In this document: piece by piece, positions 57,562 through 64,000 of the stretch | Layout: the number at the start of each line of letters is the position of its first letter | Position numbering within the stretch: the stretch's first letter is position 1 | Assembly (NCBI GenBank): GCA_019118645.1 | Contig: DWYN01000058.1 | Coordinates: forward strand, 18,392 to 82,391 | Length of the DNA: 64,000 bases | Direction: 5' to 3' | DNA from: Candidatus Blautia excrementipullorum | Lineage (GTDB): Bacteria > Bacillota > Clostridia > Lachnospirales > Lachnospiraceae | Position numbers and translations under genes: made by a program | Notes under the pieces: model-generated | Told to the model about the DNA's origin: nothing | The model's database searches: none | The model's input: only the letters and a program-made list of their open reading frames with translations

Positions 57562-58335
57562 TCAGTGCCTCTTTTCATCATCACTGTATACTTCACAGAA
57601 TCTGCATGCAAAAGAAGGTTCTTCGCCTTCCATTCGCAGATGTGAAGTATCTCCAATATGGAGGGCCCGGAAATAGGCGATGCCCCTCTCTCTTTCTTCT
57701 GTTACCACCTCAGTGAAAGAGGTGGGCAGCAGCGCCAGAGAATGCCACAGAATAAAGGGCGATACATTCCACAAATGAGACAGCATGGCGCAGGTCACGC
57801 CAAAATGGCAGAAGAAAGTCAGGGTTGTCCGGCTTTCTTTTTCCACACGGTAGCGGCTGCCCTCGCGGACATATCCGTATTCCGCAAGGAGCCTGTCAAG
57901 GTTACAGGTAAGTTTATCATATACCGCCACCGTATCGCTGCACCTGGCCACCTCTGAATTTCTCCAGCCTTCTCTGCTCATATATTCCGGATGAGAGGCA
58001 TAATAGGCCGGCACCATATCCCATGGAATCCGAGGGGCATATTTCTCTCCCTTTTTTATACAGTCCGGATAAGCTTTCTGAAGCTCAGGAGAGCGGTTAA
58101 GGTCAACTGTGCCGGGGAATTCCTGAAGCCATTCCAGTTCCCTTGCCTGTTTTCCTGTGCTTTTCAGACAGTATTCCGCCGTATGACGCGCACGTCCCAG
58201 CGGCGACACAAAACATTCTCCCAGATCCAGGGCGGGCGCCAGCTTTCCCAGAAGCGCCGCCTCCCGGTGGCCTTTTTCAGTCAGTGTATCATGTTCATAG
58301 TCCGGATCTCCATGACGGACAAAAAGAATTCTCAT
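57562..58335 (-). CDS. Histidine phosphatase family protein
   Basis: MRILFVRHGDPDYEHDTLTEKGHREAALLG (RHG motif), SPLGRARHTAEYCL. Confidence 0.93.
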   Translation of the reverse strand: MRILFVRHGDPDYEHDTLTEKGHREAALLGKLAPALDLGECFVSPLGRARHTAEYCLKSTGKQARELEWLQEFPGTVDLNRSPELQKAYPDCIKKGEKYAPRIPWDMVPAYYASHPEYMSREGWRNSEVARCSDTVAVYDKLTCNLDRLLAEYGYVREGSRYRVEKESRTTLTFFCHFGVTCAMLSHLWNVSPFILWHSLALLPTSFTEVVTEERERGIAYFRALHIGDTSHLRMEGEEPSFACRFCEVYSDDEKRH

Positions 58336-58576
58336 ATCATTTCCTCCTGCTGCGCAGCCTGTCAGAAGCTGCAGCATATGTACTGAATTTTAACGACATT
58401 ATTTTATCACAGTCCATATTTCCAAACAACGAAAACGTTGACGCTCCCTGTACTTTTTCTGTTTTTCTTGAACACAAAGTTCAAAGATGATATAATCTAT
58501 AAAAATATTTTATAGTAAATCATTAATATATTTCCCTGCAGAAAATTCAATAATATTTTTTATTTCAGGAGGAATT

Positions 58577-59452
58577 ATGAACACAATCCAGCTTGAATGT
58601 TTTATGACCGTAGCAGAACACCTGAATTTTTCCAGAGCATCCGAAATACTGAAAATCACGCAGCCCGCCGTCAGCCATCAGATACGTACTCTGGAAGCAG
58701 AGCTGGGAGTTAAGCTTTTCAAGCGCACCAGCAAAAGCGTCTCTCTCACCCCGGAAGGCATCCAGTTTCTTCCTGATGCAGACCTGATTCTAAAAACCGC
58801 TCTGTCCGCCAAAGAGCGGCTTACCCGCCATGAAAATTTTATCCCTTTCGAGATTGGCTGCCACAACTATATGGAACTGAATTTTCTTCCGCCGATATTA
58901 AAAAAACTGGGAGAGGAATTTCCCCTCCTGCGCCCTTCCATCCGCATTGTTCCCTTTCCTTCTCTTCTGGGCCTTGTGGAAAATCAGAAGCTTCACGCCG
59001 CTTTCAGCGTAAAAGAAGAGCAGAAAAAATCTGCCCTTTCTTTCCGGGAGCTTTATTCCGCTCCTGTTTCCTGTATATGTTCCCCGGAGCATCCGCTGGC
59101 TCAGTATAAATCCATTACAAAAGATATGCTGTCCGGCAGCATGATTGCCTGCTCTCCCCGGCAAATTTCCGGCTCTGTCTTCGCTGTCCAGGGAAAAGTC
59201 CTCTCCCAGCTTGCTCCCGCCCAGCAGTACTTTACCGAAAGTATAGAAAGCGCATTTACTCTGGTAAAAGCAGGCCTAGGATATACTTTATATCCGGATG
59301 TTCCTCCTGCCAGAGATCCTGAGCTTATCTATATCCCGATTACAGACCTGCCCTGTCTTCCTTTTGGAATTCATTACCGATACGATGATGATCTTCCGGC
59401 ACTGAAACGTTTTCTGCAGCTTTGCGCCGCTGCGTCCGAAAACGGTAATTAA
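58577..59452 (+). CDS. LysR family transcriptional regulator
   Basis: MNTIQLECFMTVAEHLNFSRASEILKITQPAVSHQIRTLEAELGVKLFKRTSKSVSLTPEG. Confidence 0.95.
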   Translation: MNTIQLECFMTVAEHLNFSRASEILKITQPAVSHQIRTLEAELGVKLFKRTSKSVSLTPEGIQFLPDADLILKTALSAKERLTRHENFIPFEIGCHNYMELNFLPPILKKLGEEFPLLRPSIRIVPFPSLLGLVENQKLHAAFSVKEEQKKSALSFRELYSAPVSCICSPEHPLAQYKSITKDMLSGSMIACSPRQISGSVFAVQGKVLSQLAPAQQYFTESIESAFTLVKAGLGYTLYPDVPPARDPELIYIPITDLPCLPFGIHYRYDDDLPALKRFLQLCAAASENGN

Positions 59453-59475
59453 TCTTAATCTTCTGCTTTACATTC

Positions 59476-59640
59476 TTATTTTCCTGCCTGTACCCGGGCA
59501 TTCCTGGTACCGAAGACGGAAATAAAAATCAGCACCAGCGCACCGGCTGCCATCCAGAAAAACGCTATATTCATTCCATGCATCTGAGCCAGGTCTCCAT
59601 AAGAGGCAGCTGAGCGCTCACTGACCACGCCGCTGTTCTA
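59476..59640 (-). pseudogene. C-terminal remnant of an MFS transporter
   Basis: Minus-strand frame: NSGVVSERSAASYGDLAQMHGMNIAFFWMAAGALVLIFISVFGTRNARVQAGK*, preceded by an in-frame stop; no N-terminal part nearby. Confidence 0.6.
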
Positions 59641-59665
59641 ATTAATATTCCAACTGTAAAATTCA

Positions 59666-60937
59666 TCATGCAAACAGTACCTTTGCCGCCTTTATCAGAT
59701 ATTCCGTATCCCGCACTCCGGCCGTCTCATATGGGGAATGCATGGCAAGCTGAGGGAGTCCGATATCCACGGTATTCAGAGCCACCTTAGTATTCGATAT
59801 ATTTCCAAGAGTGGATCCTCCCGCCATATCGGAACGATTTACAAAAGTCTGAAACGGAACTCCGGCTTTTTGGCAGATATTCCGAAAGATCGCCGCGGAA
59901 ACTCCATCTGTACAATATTTTTGATTTGCATTAAATTTGATCACAATACCTTCATTGAGATAAGGGCGGTTTACAGGATCCGTCTTGTCTGTGTAGTTTG
60001 GGTGAACGGCATGGCCGTTGTCCGCGGAGACCATAAAGCTGTCCGCAAGATGTATCAGATAATCCTCCCTGGAATATCCCATTACTTCATGTACTCTTGT
60101 AACTGTATCATACAGGAAGGTAGACGCAGCCCCCTGCTTTGTTCCGCTTCCCACCTCTTCATTGTCCAGCACGCAGTGCACTGCCATATAATGTTTCTTT
60201 TCTCCGGCCAGGAATCCCTCCAGTGAAGCAAATGCACACTGAAGATCGTCCAGACGGCTGCAGGACAGGAATTCTTCCGAGGCGCCCCAGGTGCATCCCT
60301 TCTGTCTGTTGTACAGGAAAATATCATGCCCCATGATGTTCTCCTCCGGGACGCCGGCCGCCCCGGCAATCAACTTCATAAAACTGTCCTTCGATGCAGC
60401 ATCTCCATACAGCGGCAGCATATCTTTCTGTACATTATATTTGTATCCGTCGTTCACCTCCCGGTTCATATGTATGGCAAGGCTGGGTATCATCAGCAGA
60501 TCCCTGTCAATATTTACAAGAACAGATCTGAGTTTTCCCGTTTCCGGTTCCCGGACAATCACTCTCCCCGCTATGGACAGCGGCCTGTCAAACCATGGCG
60601 CGCAGATCATTCCTCCGTACTTTTCCACATTCAGTTTTACATAGTGTCCCTCTGTTTCTATTTCAGGATTTTCCTTTACCTTAAAACATGGAGAGTCACT
60701 GTGGCTTGCCATAATCCGCATGCCTTTCATCTCCCCCGCCGGAATCGTAAAAGCGATCAGAGAAGAATCATTCCTCGTCACAAAATACTGCCCTCCCTTT
60801 GTAATTTTCCACTTTTCATTCTCTTTTAATTCTGTAAATCCATTTTCCGCAAGTTTTGTCTTCATTGTTTCTGCCGCGTGAAAACAGGTAGGACTTTTCT
60901 CAATAAAAGCAAGCAGATTTTTTGTTATTGTGTCCAT
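59666..60937 (-). CDS. M18 family aminopeptidase
   Basis: SPTCFHAAETMKTKLAENGFTELKE, MASHSDSPCFKVK, LDNEEVGSGTKQGA, DMAGGSTLGNI, MHSPYETAGVRDTEYL. Confidence 0.96.
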   Translation of the reverse strand: MDTITKNLLAFIEKSPTCFHAAETMKTKLAENGFTELKENEKWKITKGGQYFVTRNDSSLIAFTIPAGEMKGMRIMASHSDSPCFKVKENPEIETEGHYVKLNVEKYGGMICAPWFDRPLSIAGRVIVREPETGKLRSVLVNIDRDLLMIPSLAIHMNREVNDGYKYNVQKDMLPLYGDAASKDSFMKLIAGAAGVPEENIMGHDIFLYNRQKGCTWGASEEFLSCSRLDDLQCAFASLEGFLAGEKKHYMAVHCVLDNEEVGSGTKQGAASTFLYDTVTRVHEVMGYSREDYLIHLADSFMVSADNGHAVHPNYTDKTDPVNRPYLNEGIVIKFNANQKYCTDGVSAAIFRNICQKAGVPFQTFVNRSDMAGGSTLGNISNTKVALNTVDIGLPQLAMHSPYETAGVRDTEYLIKAAKVLFA

Positions 60938-61652
60938 AAGCTTCTCCTCTCAGACTGTATATAAATTTTTTCCCCTGTCACAGTACTTTTCATTTTGGGA
61001 AAATATTTCTGCAAAACCTGATCTGTAAAGCAGTAATCCAGAAGATAATCAATATAATTTCCAGGTTTCTCCGCCTTTTGTCTTTCATGCATCCTCAGCA
61101 GCGCCGTACCCGTAATAATCTGGGAAAAAATCATGAAAAAAAGAAACAGATTCATGGCGAACCTCGGTATACTTTCCATCTGACTTTCCAGTTTTTTATT
61201 CAAAGAAGGGTAAATCTTCCGCACTCATATCACACCGATCAGCCCCCATACCAGACAGAACGGCGCATTTATGTATTTCCCGATATGAAAAGGTCTTCCC
61301 GAGTAATCCCAAAAAGTCACCTCCAGAAGGTGTTCTCCAAGATATCCGCAAAAAAATTCGAAAGCTGCCCCCAGAAAGGTACATTTCAAAAAAATATATC
61401 CCAAATGATTCCAGTGGTTTTTCACTGTCATCAGATAGATAAACATTCCTCCACCCCCCATACACAACCGATGGGAAAAAACAGATTGCTTGTCCTGCTG
61501 CTGAATTCCCGGAAATCGATCCAGCACCACAGCGTTTCTATAAGGAATCCTGCAGTGCCGCACACTACATATATCCAAAACAGCTTATACACGACTGCGA
61601 TTACATCCTCTTTTGTTAAGGGGTTTCCTTTGGCTTTCACAATTCTTTTCAT
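60925..61652 (-). pseudogene. Disrupted CmpB-type membrane protein gene (putative ABC-transporter type IV, PF06541-like)
   Basis: Pieces in two frames: MKRIVKAKG...GTAGFLIETLWCWIDFREFSSRTSNLFFPIGCVWG / GMFIYLMTVKNHWNHLGYIFLKCTFLGAAFEFFCGYLGEHLLEVTFWDYSGRPFHIGKYINAPFCLVWGLIGVI / TGA / VRKIYPSLNKKLESQMESIPRF; frame break at G6 run (about 61452-61457) and in-frame TGA near 61225. Confidence 0.75.
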
Positions 61653-61806
61653 AGTCTTTTTCCTGTTCCTTTTTTCCGTCTCTTCTGTGTCTCTCTACTT
61701 TAATAAAAGAATCGTACACCCAATTTATTTCAAAAATATCTGTTTTTGGTTTTAGAAATATTAATTTTTCTGCCCAAATTCAAAATACTGTATACAGATG
61801 CGCTTC

Positions 61807-62334
61807 CTATCTTTCTATCGTAACCTGGCAGCTTTCCATTACTTCCAGGGCCGCTTCATGTTTCTGCGGCGTAACGCCTGCGCAGCAGGAGGCATCCACA
61901 CTGACCGGCAGTTCCGGAGCCGCTGCCTTGATCAGCAGGGCATTGGACACAACACAGATATCCGTACAAAGCCCGGTCAGTTCTACAGAATCTATTTTTC
62001 CCTCCTCATAGAGCCGGCGGATATCCTCTGCAAGTTCTCTGCTTCCGAAGCAGTTCTTTTCATAGATCTCCGCCTGTTTTTCCTTCTGTATTTTTTCAAG
62101 TTCTTCCGGGAACTCCCATCCCGCCGTTCCCTTGACGCAATGGGGAACCGGAAGTTTCCTTCCCTCCTGCGTATCCAGATAATCGTCTCCATGGGTATCC
62201 TTTGTCATTATTATTCTGCCCTCAAATTCTGATGCTTTTTTCAGCAGAGCGGGGAGCATCTGCCGGGCTTCTGCTGTTCCCAGAGAGCCTGAAACAAAGT
62301 CATTCTGCACATCAATAATAATCAAGTACCGCAT
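61807..62334 (-). CDS. Isochorismatase-family cysteine hydrolase (nicotinamidase-like)
   Basis: RYLIIIDVQNDFVSGSLGTAEA, ELTGLCTDICVVSNALLIKA. Confidence 0.93.
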   Translation of the reverse strand: MRYLIIIDVQNDFVSGSLGTAEARQMLPALLKKASEFEGRIIMTKDTHGDDYLDTQEGRKLPVPHCVKGTAGWEFPEELEKIQKEKQAEIYEKNCFGSRELAEDIRRLYEEGKIDSVELTGLCTDICVVSNALLIKAAAPELPVSVDASCCAGVTPQKHEAALEVMESCQVTIER

Positions 62335-62602
62335 TTTTATTCCTCCTCATATTTGTCAGGAATTCTTTTTTCCCGAATCTTAATTCCATGGTCCATATGT
62401 TTTTATTTCAGATAAATCCAGTACCTATTTTACCATACTGCAGCAGAATTTTATATCATAAATTTATGGTTTCTCCCATATGCTCTATTTGATATTGTCT
62501 CTTTTTCAGCAGCCTCTCTTTACACCCCCAATTCTTCTGCCTTTTTCATTTTCTCTTGCCGTTTCTTCTCACATTGATATGATCAATGGCTTTTTCTGTT
62601 CT

Positions 62603-62971
62603 TTACTTCAGCCCCTTTGTCAGAAGAATCAGGCACAGCAGAAGCACAATACCCACAATTCCGACTACAATACCGATGATCATATTGCTCCACACCATTG
62701 TCAGGCACATCCCGACTCCCAGAACAAGCGCTCCGGCGATTCCCAGCAGGACAGTACCGATTGTCTTTGCCGACAGCCGGATAGGACTCTTATTCTCCAT
62801 CTTTCTCCATACAAGAACCATAATCAGCAGTACAACAGCCCCTATTACTCCCATTACAACACCCTGGTTAAAGACATTCCATTCAGGAATCAGCGCCATA
62901 CACATTCCAAGTGCAAACAGAATTCCTCCGATTGTTCCTAAAATCATTGCTACAAAATTACTCTTCTTCAT
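62603..62971 (-). CDS. Small integral membrane protein of unknown function
   Basis: 122 aa, about four hydrophobic helices, RBS GAGAGGAAATTATC upstream of ATG. Confidence 0.75.
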   Translation of the reverse strand: MKKSNFVAMILGTIGGILFALGMCMALIPEWNVFNQGVVMGVIGAVVLLIMVLVWRKMENKSPIRLSAKTIGTVLLGIAGALVLGVGMCLTMVWSNMIIGIVVGIVGIVLLLCLILLTKGLK

Positions 62972-62993
62972 GATAATTTCCTCTCCTCTTTCT

Positions 62994-63107
62994 TTATCTG
63001 TTTTGTATTCCGGCCGCTTTTCTTTTTGCCAGCTCTTCTGCCAGTCTTATTTTGGCTTCCTCTACTGTTTCCCCGTCTTTTGTCAGAACAAGTTTTGATT
63101 TTGCCAT
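62994..63107 (-). CDS. Small ORF, 37-aa charged peptide upstream of the membrane protein gene
   Basis: Own translation: MAKSKLVLTKDGETVEEAKIRLAEELAKRKAAGIQNR* with RBS GAGGAGGAAACAGTA-ATG; not in ORF track (too short). Confidence 0.6.
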   Translation of the reverse strand: MAKSKLVLTKDGETVEEAKIRLAEELAKRKAAGIQNR

Positions 63108-63450
63108 TACTGTTTCCTCCTCAATTTCTATTTCGTTTTCATGGTGTAAGAATACTCCGCTATTTTTTAAAAAACGTTTCCGTTTTGTTTCTGAAATATT
63201 AATTACGTTAAGGAGAAGAAATAAATTTATCTACCGTAAGATCCGGATATTTTCAAGCGTATATCTTAAAAAACATTATTTTTCATCGCCTGCATAGTTG
63301 ACTTTCTTTCTTTGTATTGTTATTATAAAAATTACATTGAGAATGTGTCATGTTAAACAAACTATAAATCACAAATATCAAAAAAAATTTTGGGCACAAA
63401 ATTCCGCCATGGAATATCTTTATGGCCATTCGGCCAGAAAGAGAGGAAAC

Positions 63451-63906
63451 ATGAAATACTCCAGAAAACTAAGCGATACCATTCACACCCTGGCTTTTAT
63501 CTGCCTGGGAGAAAACGAACATCTGACCAGCGCCAGAATCGCAGAAAGTGTAAAAACAAACCCTGCATATATCCGTCAGTTAATGGCGGCGCTGAAAAAT
63601 GCAGGGCTTATCTCCAATACCCGGGGACAGGCAAACGCCTGCCTTACAAAGCCTGCGGAGGAAATTACTATGTTGGATATTTATCGGGCAGTGGAGGGCG
63701 AGAAGCCTCTGCTTCACCTGGATATTGACACTAATCCGGAGTGCGGAGTAGGAATCCATGTCCAGCTTGCCATCGGAGATTTCTATGAAGAGATACAAGA
63801 AGCGGCAGAGCAGAAAATGAAAGAAATTACTCTTCAGGAAATCATTGACCGTTATCATGAAAAGCTAAAAAGCATCCATACAGCCGCTGATCAGAATGAA
63901 CATTAG
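63451..63906 (+). CDS. Rrf2 family transcriptional regulator
   Basis: MKYSRKLSDTIHTLAFICLGENEHLTSARIAESVKTNPAYIRQLMAALKNAGLISNTRGQANACLTKPAEEITMLDIYRAVEGEKPLL. Confidence 0.93.
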   Translation: MKYSRKLSDTIHTLAFICLGENEHLTSARIAESVKTNPAYIRQLMAALKNAGLISNTRGQANACLTKPAEEITMLDIYRAVEGEKPLLHLDIDTNPECGVGIHVQLAIGDFYEEIQEAAEQKMKEITLQEIIDRYHEKLKSIHTAADQNEH

Positions 63907-64000
63907 AAAAAATTTCAGAAAGTTCTTCTCCCGCCGCCATGAGTACTGTTAATGCTCCCGAAGTTACCTCCAGACGGCATATCCTGGATGCAAAATTATC

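Noticed and set aside
1-64000. CRISPR arrays, tRNA/rRNA genes, prophage or transposon modules
   Set aside because: Looked for direct-repeat arrays, CCA-type tRNA ends and integrase/transposase signatures in the translations; none seen.
63907-64000. Possible minus-strand coding start at the right edge
   Set aside because: The short open stretch (…ALTVLMAAGEELSEIF…) overlaps the Rrf2 gene 3' end and is too short to assign.

Overview
About 64 kb of a low-GC Gram-positive anaerobe chromosome, Lachnospiraceae-like by gene content (inference; no search was run). It is densely packed and mostly minus strand. No tRNA, rRNA, CRISPR array, transposase, integrase or phage module was found. Main blocks: a PD-(D/E)XK/XPD-like helicase cut by the window edge; a radical-SAM DNA-repair pair with twin 14-bp palindromes upstream; aspartate kinase; DUF2325; trmO + SGNH + MBOAT; an AGCS symporter with a structured leader; an operon of C39-like protein, larB, larC and patatin; a TPP-riboswitch-controlled thiamine-precursor ABC operon; a CNNM/CorC-family transporter behind an attenuator-like leader; a nucleoside uptake and salvage island (about 22-40 kb); a cooS-cooF-FNOR operon whose CooS appears to lack catalytic second-shell residues; a GGDEF(degenerate)-EAL protein; sortase B; a microcompartment satellite (eutP + two eutS-like genes); mcsA-like + clpC; a UvrA-like protein without a UvrB-binding domain; and several decaying genes (LacI, MFS and CmpB remnants) in the right-hand third. 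The observations I rate highest are the CorC-family leader with candidate leader peptides abutting a terminator, the divergent CooS, the BMC satellite, and a MerR-type promoter with no recognisable downstream gene. Family calls come from reading the translations by eye.
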